Assembly (NCBI GenBank): GCA_041751955.1
Contig: JBGSIB010000060.1
Coordinates: 1 to 20,656, forward strand
Direction: 5' to 3'
DNA from: UBA2040 sp041751955
GTDB lineage: Bacteria; Bacteroidota; Bacteroidia; Flavobacteriales_D; Crocinitomicaceae
Length of the DNA: 20,656 nt
The notes under the pieces are model-generated. The model worked only from the letters and a program-made list of their open reading frames with translations. It was not told where the DNA came from and did no database searches. How positions within the stretch are numbered: position 1 is the stretch's first letter; every line of letters begins with the position of its first letter. The translations under genes were made by a program, and so were the position numbers. Shown here piece by piece: positions 6,685 through 14,909 of the stretch.

Positions 6685-8844
6685 TTATAATATTTCCCTC
6701 CCCCTCATCTCCATCTCCAACTGCTTTGTCCGGTAATCCATGTCGATTTTGTATTTCTCCATGTCGATTTTGGCTAGTTTAGTTTCATTGCGTTTCTTGT
6801 TCATCGCGGCGATGTATTGGGTAAAGTAAACATCGAAGCCAACATTCAAGGATGGTCGGTTCATGTCCAATCGGTTGTTAGCCTGAATGGGGAAGAGCAA
6901 ACTGGTGTTCACCGATAAATTATTGAAAAAAGTGACACCCAAACCTGTTCCCATGAAACTTCGCGTTTGAAATTTGGAGTTGGTCAAATGCACCAATTGA
7001 CTGATAAAACCTGAACCGTAAACCAAAACGTGCAAATTGCTCACCGCTGGTTCCATGGGATAGGAACCTAAAGCAGTGGTGGTGTTTTTACGCAAACCCA
7101 GCCAGTTATTGTGTGGTTTTAGTTCGCCCAAACCATACGAACTTCGCATTTGCCAATTGATGAGGTTGACCCGAAAGCCTAATTTTTCAGACAAATAGGT
7201 GAAATTGTTCTCTTCAGAACGACCCGTTTCATTGATGGCATTTTTGAGCAAAAAGGAATTGTTCGCTCCAATGGTCATGTGCAAATGAAAAGGATTTTTT
7301 TCGCGACTTCCGTAGTGGTCAAACAGGGCCAAAATGATACTTTCCACATCAACGGAAATGCGGTCTTGCTCCAATTCGAAACTGGTGTATTTGTCGATGG
7401 ATTGTAGCAAAAGATTCATTGCCTTTGCGCCGCTTTGGTTGCTCATTTGGTCACCGCAATTGGTCAAATTTTTCAATAAATAATAGTAAGTTTCGGTTCT
7501 ATCTAGTTCATCCAATCGACTAAAAAATTCGAGGTAAAGATGAATGATTTCCTTTTTCTCCGTCAACAGATTTTGCATTTGACGACAATTGTGTTTGTTG
7601 GACAAAGCCTCCAAAATTGGTTCTTGGAAACTTGTTTTTAAGGCTTGGCTCAAGGCATCGCTGCTTCGGATCACGCCGTCCAATTTTCCTTCCTGTTGCA
7701 TGTTGAACACGGACAATTTCGGCAAAAAATACTCGTTGATTTTTCGATGGGCTTCCTTCGCTTCGCTAGGCAGTATGTTGGCTTGAATGGAGTAGAGGAG
7801 GAAGTAATAATCTTCCAACATTTCCTTGACATCATCGTCTTTGGCGAGACTTTTCAAACGCAAATTTTTCAGCTCGTTTTTAACGGAATCCACAGACACA
7901 AGCAATGATTTTTCAGATTGTTTGGTCGTGTTTGTGCTCAAAGTAGCTTGGGAAACGGAAACAGAATCTGTGGAAATTTCAACCGATTGATTATTAGATG
8001 CTTCTGCTTCTTCGTTTTCATTCAAATAAGCGATCAAATCTTCGAAAATGTCATGCGAACTCCCCACAGCATCAATAAAATTTTTCACGTCGGCATACAT
8101 TTTTTCTTTGAGAGAAGTGGAATTCAAATGATGGTAAAAGCTGGTTTCTCGGTATTGATCAATGGAAAAATACATGGGTCGGTTGCTGAAACCTTTTTCA
8201 AGAAAAGTTGGATGGGAACGAACAGCTTGGAATATCATGTCGAGCAGCAAAGCGTTGAAAGAAATACGTTTTGAAACGGAAGTTTTCGCCTCTAAACCGG
8301 GAACATTTATCGTGAAATACAAACTGTCCGAAAGCGCCAATTTTTGTTTGGTGAATTCATATTTATCGAAAGGAGCTACAGCCGAAGTATTCAAAGTGTA
8401 TTCCTCTCCTTTTTTCATCGGAAAAGCATGGATGGAATCGAGGTAGGTTCCTTTTTGAATTTCGTCCCAACTGAGCTGCAAATACATTTCCGAAAGCGTA
8501 TACACCAAGGCATAATTGGAGGTCAATTCCATCACTTCTTTTTTGAGGATATTTTTGTCTTTTTCATTCATCAAATTTTTAATGAGCGAATAGACATAGT
8601 TTTGGGTGACGAAAGCCGAACCGGCAAACATGGGCGAAAGAATTTCTTTTTCCACTATCCGTTTTTTGAGATCGTCTTGTCGGTCAGCGATTATGGAAGC
8701 GAGCAAATCGGCGTCCAATGGAGAATTACCAAAAAGCACTCTGTCCAGTCCGAAAGACAAAGTTGGAGCCGAAGTCTGTGCCTTTATACTGCTGATTATA
8801 AGGAGCCCAGCAATGAGCAACAATATGGAAACTGTATTATTCAT
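6685..8844 (-). CDS. Large exported envelope protein of unknown function (719 aa)
   Basis: I do not recognise a named family. A signal peptide is clear (MNNTVSILLLIAGLLIISSIKAQ). Residues about 25-280 are mostly helical, with the paired segments DADLLASIIADRQDDLKKRI and NEKDKNILKKEVMELTSNYALVY. A Ser/Thr-rich linker follows near 285-320 (SVEISTDSVSVSQATLSTNTT), then a second helical region to about 510. From about 520 to 680 the sequence turns beta-like, with FHLHMTIGANNSF, FMGTGLGVTFFNNLSVNTSLLFP and LNVGFDVYFTQY, resembling outer-membrane barrel strands. The last 40 residues are a charged helix rich in Lys and Met (KIDMEKYKIDMDYRTKQLEMEM). There is no T9SS domain. It lies 100 nt after the stop of the frameshifted T9SS gene on the same strand and may share its transcript. 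Confidence 0.75.
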   Translation of the reverse strand: MNNTVSILLLIAGLLIISSIKAQTSAPTLSFGLDRVLFGNSPLDADLLASIIADRQDDLKKRIVEKEILSPMFAGSAFVTQNYVYSLIKNLMNEKDKNILKKEVMELTSNYALVYTLSEMYLQLSWDEIQKGTYLDSIHAFPMKKGEEYTLNTSAVAPFDKYEFTKQKLALSDSLYFTINVPGLEAKTSVSKRISFNALLLDMIFQAVRSHPTFLEKGFSNRPMYFSIDQYRETSFYHHLNSTSLKEKMYADVKNFIDAVGSSHDIFEDLIAYLNENEEAEASNNQSVEISTDSVSVSQATLSTNTTKQSEKSLLVSVDSVKNELKNLRLKSLAKDDDVKEMLEDYYFLLYSIQANILPSEAKEAHRKINEYFLPKLSVFNMQQEGKLDGVIRSSDALSQALKTSFQEPILEALSNKHNCRQMQNLLTEKKEIIHLYLEFFSRLDELDRTETYYYLLKNLTNCGDQMSNQSGAKAMNLLLQSIDKYTSFELEQDRISVDVESIILALFDHYGSREKNPFHLHMTIGANNSFLLKNAINETGRSEENNFTYLSEKLGFRVNLINWQMRSSYGLGELKPHNNWLGLRKNTTTALGSYPMEPAVSNLHVLVYGSGFISQLVHLTNSKFQTRSFMGTGLGVTFFNNLSVNTSLLFPIQANNRLDMNRPSLNVGFDVYFTQYIAAMNKKRNETKLAKIDMEKYKIDMDYRTKQLEMEMRGREIL

Positions 8845-8944
8845 AGTGAAGTAAATTCGATGTTTTAGCTATTGCGCCAGTAAAAAAGCGCTTCACTAGA
8901 ATAATAGAAAGAGGGGAAATAAGTTACAAAACTCAGAATACCTT

Positions 8945-10473
8945 TCAGTGCGCAACCCAAATTTTAAAGTGCTGAATATCGCCTTTTTCGGTCTGAATTT
9001 TTACATTGTAAAATCCGTTGGAAAGAGCGGAAACATTCACAGTTTGATGGCCCAATTGGTTTGAATATTCTTGTATTATTTGTCCTTGCATGTTGCAAAT
9101 TGCTAGACTGTAGTTAGCCGAAAAATTTGTTTCTATCTGTATAAATTCAGCACTCGGATTTGGGAATAATTTGAATTCTTGACCAGGAAGTTCAGGAATA
9201 GTCAATTGACTTTGGCAATCTTCGTAGCTGGACAAATTGTAATCGCTTATTGTAATCTGTGCGTTCAGCTCAATTAAATCAGCTGTTTGAAAAACAAGTG
9301 GGCTAGAAGTCAAGGTACTGGACGGCGCAAAATTGACCGACAAATTGGTTTGTAGACAAGCGCTGTTATTCGCTGTTGAGGCAACAAGTCTGAGTTGATG
9401 CACATTATTTTCCACCTGCGAACCAAATTGAAATTGGCGCCCATTGTCCAAAAGATGCGAGGTACTTTCCTTCGTGAAACCGGATAATTGGGCTTGAAGG
9501 ATGTTGAGGTTTTCATCGATGGTAAGTATTCGGCCTGTGTCGGTTGGATTGTCAAAAACGATGTGATACACAGAATCGTTTGCTTGGTTTGACCAACTCA
9601 AGTTTTGAGATTCAAAAGGGCCAATGTTAGCAAATTGTGGGTCATAAAATGTTTCATAATTCATGCCCAGGCTATCGAATTTTGAGAATCGAATACCTGA
9701 AGTAGAGGTGCCTCGATAGAGTGATCTGAATTCATTTTCGTGTGTGTATAAAGATTCAAAGGTATTGGTGCCTAAATAACTATTGGACCACAGAATATTC
9801 CCTGAGTCATCCAATTTTAATATGAAACTTCTGGAATTTGATGAAGGATTCAAATCAATAATAAACCGCTTATAACGATGGAATTATCTGGCAAAGAAAT
9901 GGCAGATTGTAACAATGCACGAGTTGAATTGGTATTCACTATTGCACCATGAATAATTTGAGACCACACGGTATTCCCATCTTTATCAATTTTGACTACG
10001 TTTATTGAACTACCTCCATTACCACTCCAAAACAGGACATAACAAGAATCATTTGTTTCAATTACTTTTGAATATTCAACGAATGAAAATTGGTCTGTAT
10101 ATCTTCGCGACCAAAGCGTATCACCAATACTATTAAACTTTACTAATACCGCCCCAGAGTTCATGATAGGTGTGAGTGTTGCTAAAGGAATAATAAAATT
10201 CCCGTCCATCGTTTCTTTTACGCCAGATACGGTCGTGAAACTTCCTAATAAACCCAGTTTTTTACACCAAGTTACTTCGCCAAATTCATTGACTTTCGTT
10301 ATAAAAGTATGATTGGACGTTCCTGTTTGTTGAGCGGTGAAAATTGCTCCATTATCGCTTGTCGGCGACATACCCATGGGCACCAAATTCAAGCTATCGT
10401 AGTAAAACCTAGAGAAAGTTTGGCTTTGTGTAAAAAAAGCGACAAAAAAGAATATCAGAAGTAATAAGCGCAT
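8945..10473 (-). pseudogene. T9SS cargo with propeller-like repeats, frameshifted
   Basis: The N-terminal frame (ATG 10473 to TGA 9850) has a signal peptide MRLLLLIFFFVAFFTQSQ. It carries repeats of the form K-x-D/N-x-x-G-x-x-x-W: TKVNEFGEVTWCKK, VKFNSIGDTLWSRR and VKIDKDGNTVWSQI. The next frame (to 8945) continues the same repeat without a gap, LKLDDSGNILWSNS, and ends with a T9SS type A domain (FKLFPNPSAEFIQIE, LSNGFYNVKI). The frames meet near 9850-9873. Restoring one T in the GGTTTATT run gives VISGFIIDLNPSS and rejoins them into about 509 residues. The open frame reaches back to TTG 10494, but ATG 10473 fits the signal peptide. I read this as one beta-propeller-like secreted protein broken by a 1-bp deletion or a sequencing error. 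Confidence 0.85.
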
Positions 10474-10575
10474 GTTGAGGACTTTAGGAGACAAATTACA
10501 ATATTTTCCTCAGTGACTTACAACAAACTAACGACCGATTGATTCAACGGTATATTTAATTGATTCTTCAACCAA

Positions 10576-10594
10576 GTGTCCGCATGTTTACCAC
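10576..10594. repeat. Left terminal inverted repeat of the IS1595-type element
   Basis: GTGTCCGCATGTTTACCAC pairs with 11438-11456, differing at two positions. It lies 72 nt before the transposase start. Confidence 0.85.
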
Positions 10595-10666
10595 CAAAAA
10601 AAGCGCACTTTATCATGATTCGAACAAACTTTTTTCTTAAATTAAGTAGTCTAAACATGAAATAAT

Positions 10667-11467
10667 ATGAGGTTAAAATTATTTTTTCAAACATTTCCAG
10701 ACGAGAAAAGTTGCAAAATGTATGTCAAAAACTTTCGCGAAAGTCAGGGTGTTTGTTGTAAAAGATGTTCGAAAATGAATCATTTTTGGATGAAAAAAAA
10801 GGAACAATGGCAATGTAAAAATTGCAAGTTCAGAACCACGCTCAAGAGTGGGACAATCATGGAAAGCACCAAGCTTAGTTTTCAATCGTGGTTCTATACC
10901 ATGGCCTTGATGACAATGACGAAAAAAGGATTCTCTGCCAAAGAGATTCAGAGACAATTAGGTCGAAAGCGCTATGAACCTGTTTGGTACATGATGCACA
11001 AAATCAGGCGACGGATGGGTGAAAAAATGTCGAATCACGATGATTTATTTGCTGTATTTGAACAAGATGTAATCACCATTATGGACCAGGAAACCCTAAC
11101 ACGTCAGGAAAAAGTCATTTCTATATATGCGATGAACAAGGATCGGGTTCGTCATCAATACCGAACAGAGGTAATGCATTTAAAGGTTATTGAACTAGAG
11201 GATCTTGAAAAGGTGTTGATTAGACGAGAAAAATTTGGTCTAAATCAAAAATCTATTGGTAAAAATTGGCAAAAAAAACCTTTACAAAACCTTATGCGCA
11301 TACTGGATGGGATTCATCATCAAGTTTCAGGAAAATATTTACAGAATTATTTGGACGAATTCTCTTACAAATACATCCAACGAGATAATGAACAGTTTAT
11401 CTTTGATTCGTTTATTTTGGGGTGTTTCAACGTGTTTGTGGCAAACATGCGGACATTCGATGCCTAA
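10667..11467 (+). CDS. IS1595-family transposase, catalytic core eroded
   Basis: The 266-residue frame begins with an ISXO2-type zinc ribbon (Cys31-x2-Cys34 and Cys50-x2-Cys53). The conserved N-terminal block follows: FRTTLKSGTIMESTKLSFQSWF, then KKGFSAKEIQRQLGRKRYEPVWYMMHKIRRRMG, which is very close to Bacteroidota IS1595 members. The C-terminal block HHQVSGKYLQNYLDEFSYKY is also typical. Between them the DDE-type core is unusually short. From memory of the family, the first Asp motif (VEFDEG-like) reads FEQDVITI here, and the segments carrying the second Asp (SDKSTSY-like) and the later catalytic Glu are missing. The stop codon lies beyond the right terminal repeat, so the last residues (VFVANMRTFDA) are encoded by that repeat and flank. 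Transposition activity is unlikely. DNA binding could remain. Confidence 0.8.
   Translation: MRLKLFFQTFPDEKSCKMYVKNFRESQGVCCKRCSKMNHFWMKKKEQWQCKNCKFRTTLKSGTIMESTKLSFQSWFYTMALMTMTKKGFSAKEIQRQLGRKRYEPVWYMMHKIRRRMGEKMSNHDDLFAVFEQDVITIMDQETLTRQEKVISIYAMNKDRVRHQYRTEVMHLKVIELEDLEKVLIRREKFGLNQKSIGKNWQKKPLQNLMRILDGIHHQVSGKYLQNYLDEFSYKYIQRDNEQFIFDSFILGCFNVFVANMRTFDA
11438..11456. repeat. Right terminal inverted repeat of the IS1595-type element
   Basis: GTGGCAAACATGCGGACAT is the inverted partner of 10576-10594 and is read as coding sequence at the end of the transposase frame. Confidence 0.85.
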
Positions 11468-11510
11468 ATCTTTCAAAATCATATTAATTTCAATTCCCAA
11501 ATAAATTCTC

Positions 11511-11518
11511 TAACTTTC
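11511..11518 (+). promoter_or_regulatory. Candidate -7 box (TAACTTTC) for the GH9 gene
   Basis: TAACTTTC differs from TAnnTTTG only at the last base and lies 26 nt before ATG 11545. No convincing -33 TTG is visible, so this is tentative. Confidence 0.35.
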
Positions 11519-11544
11519 GACTAATTAAATGAAAGGATTTCGGC

Positions 11545-13647
11545 ATGAAAAATATCAACCTACTTTTCGTATTGCTTTTCGGAGCAGGACTCAGTGTCAA
11601 TGGACAAACCACCCACATCCACGTCGATCAATTTGGCTATCAAAAAAACGCACAAAAAGTGGCAGTTTTAGTCAATCCACAAGTTGGTTTCAACGCGGCT
11701 GAATCCTACACGCCTTCTGCAACTTTGGAGTTAAAAAGAGCAGGCTCAAATACAACAGTTTTTTCTGCCAGTCCAACGGTGTGGAATACAGGACAAACGG
11801 AAACCGCTTCTGGCGACAAAGGTTGGTGGTTTGATTTCAGCTCTGTTATAGACACAGGAACTTTTTATGTCCACGATGCTGGAAACAACATGAGTTCTCA
11901 TCCTTTTCGAATTGCAGAAGAACCCTATCGAGAAGTACTGCGCGCGGCAACGAAAATGTTTTATTACAACCGCTGCAATATCGCCAAACCTGCAACTTAT
12001 GCTGGGGTGAAATGGACAGATGCTATGAGTTTCATGAACCCGCTTCAGGATGCAAACTGTCGATACATTTATGATCCAAACAACGCGAGTTTGGAAAAAG
12101 ACCTTTCAGGTGGTTGGTTTGATGCAGGAGATTACAACAAATATGTGACCTTCAGTTATGCGACGGTACACAACCTTTTGAGCGCCTATCAGAGTCATCC
12201 GACTTTGTTTACGGACAATTGGAATTTGCCAGAAAGTGGTAACAATGTTCCCGATTTATTGGATGAAGTGAAATGGGAACTGGATTGGTTGTACAAAATG
12301 ACCAATGCCGACGGTTCGGTTCACATCAAAATGGGAAGTCAGAATTATGGTGAAAATACCAGTTCACCACCGAGTGCAAATACCGATCAACGATTTTATG
12401 GCCCAACCTGTTCTTCTGCATCCATTGCCGCGGCGAGTATGTTGGCGCACGGTGCATTGGTTTTACAGAACTTTCCTTCCATGCAGGCATATGCTGCTCA
12501 GTTATTAGCTAGAGCGGAGGTTTGTTACTCGCATGGTTTGACTTTTTATGTCAACAGCAACTGGAATTTGAATTGCGACGACGGCTCCATCGTTTCAGGT
12601 GATACGGATTGGGACATCGATACGCAATTGAAAGGGTTGCTTTCCGCTTCAATTTATTTATACGCAGCAACGGGAACGAATACCTATCAAGTTTTCTTGA
12701 TCAACAACGGTTATTTGGTCAATCCTTTGGAAGACAATTATTGGTCGCCTTATGACGGTCCCTTATGCGATGCCATGTTGTATTTTTCTACCATACCAGG
12801 TGCCAATAATGGTATGAAAGGTTCCATTCAAAACAGCGCTGCAACAGGCGCTTTCAACAATTGGGGTGAATATTTTGGGATGTCAAGTCCTAGTTTGTAC
12901 CGCGATAAAATGCCAGAATGGTCCTATCATTGGGGAAGCAATAATGTGAAAGCTGGATACGGAATTTCAAATATTTCCATTGCGAATTTGGGCATAGGTG
13001 ATTCAGTGAATTTAAGACGAAAAGCGGAATCGTATTTGCATACTTTTCATGGTGTCAACCCGCTTGGATTGGTCTATTTGTCGAACATGAATGGCTTGGG
13101 TGCCGAAAAATCGGTGAATCAAATTTATCACGCATGGTTTGCTGACGGAACAGATTATGATCACGCGCTAACTTCGCCAAAAGGTCCGCCTCCTGGATAC
13201 TTTACTGGCGGTCCGAACAAATGGTTTTCAGTTTCCAGTTTGACGCCACCTTACGGTCAGCCAGATGCAAAAAGTTACTTGGATTTCAATGATGAATGGC
13301 CCAACAACAGCTGGGAAGTTTCCGAACCAGCCATCTATTATCAAGCGGCTTATGTTCGACTGCTTTCTGAAATAATTGGTGAAGAAAATGCCTTTTTATC
13401 CATAGAGGAAAAAGAAGAACTTAGCGTGAATATTTATCCCAATCCAACGACAGATTTCATACTAATTGACGGCTTAGAAGTCTTGGATGAAGTCATTGTA
13501 TATTCTTTATTGGGAGAGGAAATGCTTCGATTAAAACCAAGTTCCAACAATTTTCAACTTGATTTTTCCAAGTTTTCAAAAGGAATTTATCTTTTGGAGC
13601 TGACTTCCGGGCAAAAATCTTGGACACAAAAAGTGCAAAAACAATAA
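11545..13647 (+). CDS. GH9 family endoglucanase with T9SS sorting domain
   Basis: The 700-residue protein has a signal peptide (MKNINLLFVLLFGAGLSVNGQ). A cellulase N-terminal Ig-like domain (THIHVDQFGYQKNAQKVAVL) reaches to about residue 120, and a GH9 (alpha/alpha)6 catalytic domain runs from about 130 to 615. GGWFDAGD at 189-196 carries the paired aspartates (Asp193, Asp196) that activate water in this inverting family. WEVSE at 590-594 places the general acid at Glu594. PPPGYFTGGPN and HGVNPLGLVYLSNMNG are further GH9 signatures. The C-terminus (VNIYPNPTTDFILIDG to TQKVQKQ) is a T9SS type A domain, so the enzyme is secreted or surface-bound. The family hydrolyses beta-1,4-glucans such as cellulose, while related members act on xyloglucan, mixed-linkage glucan or cello-oligosaccharides. 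The exact substrate is not decided here. All key residues are present. Confidence 0.93.
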   Translation: MKNINLLFVLLFGAGLSVNGQTTHIHVDQFGYQKNAQKVAVLVNPQVGFNAAESYTPSATLELKRAGSNTTVFSASPTVWNTGQTETASGDKGWWFDFSSVIDTGTFYVHDAGNNMSSHPFRIAEEPYREVLRAATKMFYYNRCNIAKPATYAGVKWTDAMSFMNPLQDANCRYIYDPNNASLEKDLSGGWFDAGDYNKYVTFSYATVHNLLSAYQSHPTLFTDNWNLPESGNNVPDLLDEVKWELDWLYKMTNADGSVHIKMGSQNYGENTSSPPSANTDQRFYGPTCSSASIAAASMLAHGALVLQNFPSMQAYAAQLLARAEVCYSHGLTFYVNSNWNLNCDDGSIVSGDTDWDIDTQLKGLLSASIYLYAATGTNTYQVFLINNGYLVNPLEDNYWSPYDGPLCDAMLYFSTIPGANNGMKGSIQNSAATGAFNNWGEYFGMSSPSLYRDKMPEWSYHWGSNNVKAGYGISNISIANLGIGDSVNLRRKAESYLHTFHGVNPLGLVYLSNMNGLGAEKSVNQIYHAWFADGTDYDHALTSPKGPPPGYFTGGPNKWFSVSSLTPPYGQPDAKSYLDFNDEWPNNSWEVSEPAIYYQAAYVRLLSEIIGEENAFLSIEEKEELSVNIYPNPTTDFILIDGLEVLDEVIVYSLLGEEMLRLKPSSNNFQLDFSKFSKGIYLLELTSGQKSWTQKVQKQ

Positions 13648-13693
13648 TACAAAATTTTCATATCATTAGCAACGAAAAGTGGTATTTGCCGTC

Positions 13694-13754
13694 TAGCTCA
13701 GTGTTAACTATATGTTAATCCTATATTTTATCTATATTAGCTAACTGTTAACTA
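13694..13754. promoter_or_regulatory. Repeated TAGCTnAnTGTTAACTA motif before the Kelch operon
   Basis: TAGCTCAGTGTTAACTA (13694-13710) and TAGCTAACTGTTAACTA (13738-13754) match at 15 of 17 positions and start 44 bp apart. The second copy is itself a near-perfect palindrome (TAGCTAAC-T-GTTAACTA, one mismatched pair) ending 6 nt before ATG 13761. A TATATTTT (13722-13729), one base from the TAnnTTTG -7 box, lies between the copies. The arrangement resembles a pair of operators around a promoter, but no regulator can be named. Confidence 0.35.
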
Positions 13755-13760
13755 GATCGT

Positions 13761-14909
13761 ATGAAATTAATATTTACCCTTGTTCTAAGTGCATTTTCTT
13801 GGTATTCCTTTGGCCAATATTGTCTGTCCGGTGGACCTACGTCCAATGCGGATTCTAACGTAGAAAGTGTTTATTTAGCTGGAACATAGGGCGTTATAAA
13901 TTTGCCGGTTGCTTGTCCATCTGTTCTTGGCGTTAGAGATTTGACCAACATGAGCACGACTTTGGCTGTGGGTTCGAATTTCAATTTACAAGTTCAATTT
14001 GGTACCTGTGGAGGAAATTACTTCGGAAATGGAGAAGCGTGGATAGATTACAACGGTGACGGGGCTTTCGAACCGTCAGAAAGTTTAGGAACATGGACGG
14101 GAACGCCTCCTGTTGGATTAATAACAATGGGTTTTACGGTTCCAAGTTTTTCAGTAAATGGTTTTACGCGCATGCGTATCATTCAGCAAGAAGGCGCTGG
14201 CGTTACTTTACCGCTCGACCCATGCGCTGTATTCACGTGGGGATCAGTCATGGATTTTGGCATCAACATCATTGGTGGTTTGGATTGCACAGGTTATTTC
14301 GGTGATGATATGACGGACGCGATTGCCATTACATCTTTGCCTTTTGTAGATACCAACGACAATTCGTATTGCTATTCCAATCAAAATGCGGTGTACAATT
14401 CACCCGATATTTTTTACAGATATATCGTTCCAACTGGGTCGAATATTGGACAAATTGAAGCTACGCTTTGCGGTTCCAGTTTCGATACGTTTTTCAGTGC
14501 TATTTCACCTTCAGGTTATGTTATTGCTTTCAACGACGACGACCCCAATTGCGGTAGCTCTTCGACTTTAAAGTTCAATCCCGTTGGTCAAGACACCATC
14601 TTTTTCATCGTTGAAGGATGGGGAAGCGCTTCTGGAGAATTCATTCTAAACATCAATTCTAGTTTATTGGGCTTGGATAAAATAAGCCTTCAAAACATTG
14701 AAGTGATACCCAATCCAGCGAAAAATTTCATTGAATTGACCGCTTACGAAGGTCCAATCGAAATTATTGATGGTTTCGGACGTGTTGTACTAGCCAGCAA
14801 CTATTCGAAGAATGAAAAAATTGATATAGCCGATTTGGCGCCAGGTTCTTATTTCATCCAAATGGAAAGTGGGAATTTGAAATTTACGAAACGATTGATT
14901 GTACAATGA
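13761..14909 (+). pseudogene. GEVED/PPC-like T9SS surface protein with in-frame TAG
   Basis: The frame from ATG 13761 encodes a signal peptide (MKLIFTLVLSAFSWYSFGQ) and GEVED lead-in (YCLSGGPTSNADSNVESVYLAGT), then a TAG at 13887-13889 (codon 43). It continues in the same frame, with no shift, as GVINLPVACPSVLGVRDLTN. The rest has a GEVED domain (GEAWIDYNGDGAFEPSESLG, later WGSVMDFGINI). A PPC-like beta domain follows (SPDIFYRYIVPTGS, FDTFFSAISPSG, FFIVEGWG), then a T9SS type A domain (VIPNPAKNFIELTAY, LAPGSYFIQM). The best later start would be TTG 13902, which has no signal peptide. So the TAG almost certainly inactivates the gene, most simply by CAG to TAG. It leads the Kelch operon, and its TGA overlaps the next ATG. 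Confidence 0.87.

Larger units (their letters stand above)
10576..11456 (+). mobile_element. IS1595-type insertion sequence, degenerate
   Basis: The element is bounded by matching terminal inverted repeats: GTGTCCGCATGTTTACCAC at the left, and at the right a sequence whose reverse complement is ATGTCCGCATGTTTGCCAC (17 of 19 identical). It is about 880 bp and holds one IS1595-type transposase frame. I found no 8-bp target duplication on the flanks, which suggests an old insertion or later rearrangement. The right repeat lies inside the transposase reading frame. It sits between the frameshifted T9SS gene and the GH9 gene without visibly interrupting either. Confidence 0.8.

Noticed and set aside
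3974..8856. Identical 12-mer AATTTACTTCAC just upstream of the minus-strand genes starting at 3973 and 8844
   Set aside because: In about 20 kb of AT-rich DNA several 12-mer matches are expected by chance. The distances to the start codons differ and no second feature supports a shared regulator.
8344..8868. Long plus-strand open frames (8344-8868, 7918-8274 and others) opposite the 719-aa gene
   Set aside because: They have no signal, domain or promoter and mirror a convincing minus-strand gene, so they are antisense shadows.
10679..10957. Minus-strand frame opposite the transposase
   Set aside because: It is an antisense shadow of the zinc ribbon and helical block. The plus-strand reading is clearly the transposase.
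10561..11480. An 8-bp target-site duplication around the IS1595-type element
   Set aside because: The flanks next to the terminal repeats match at no more than about 4 of 8 positions in any register I tried.
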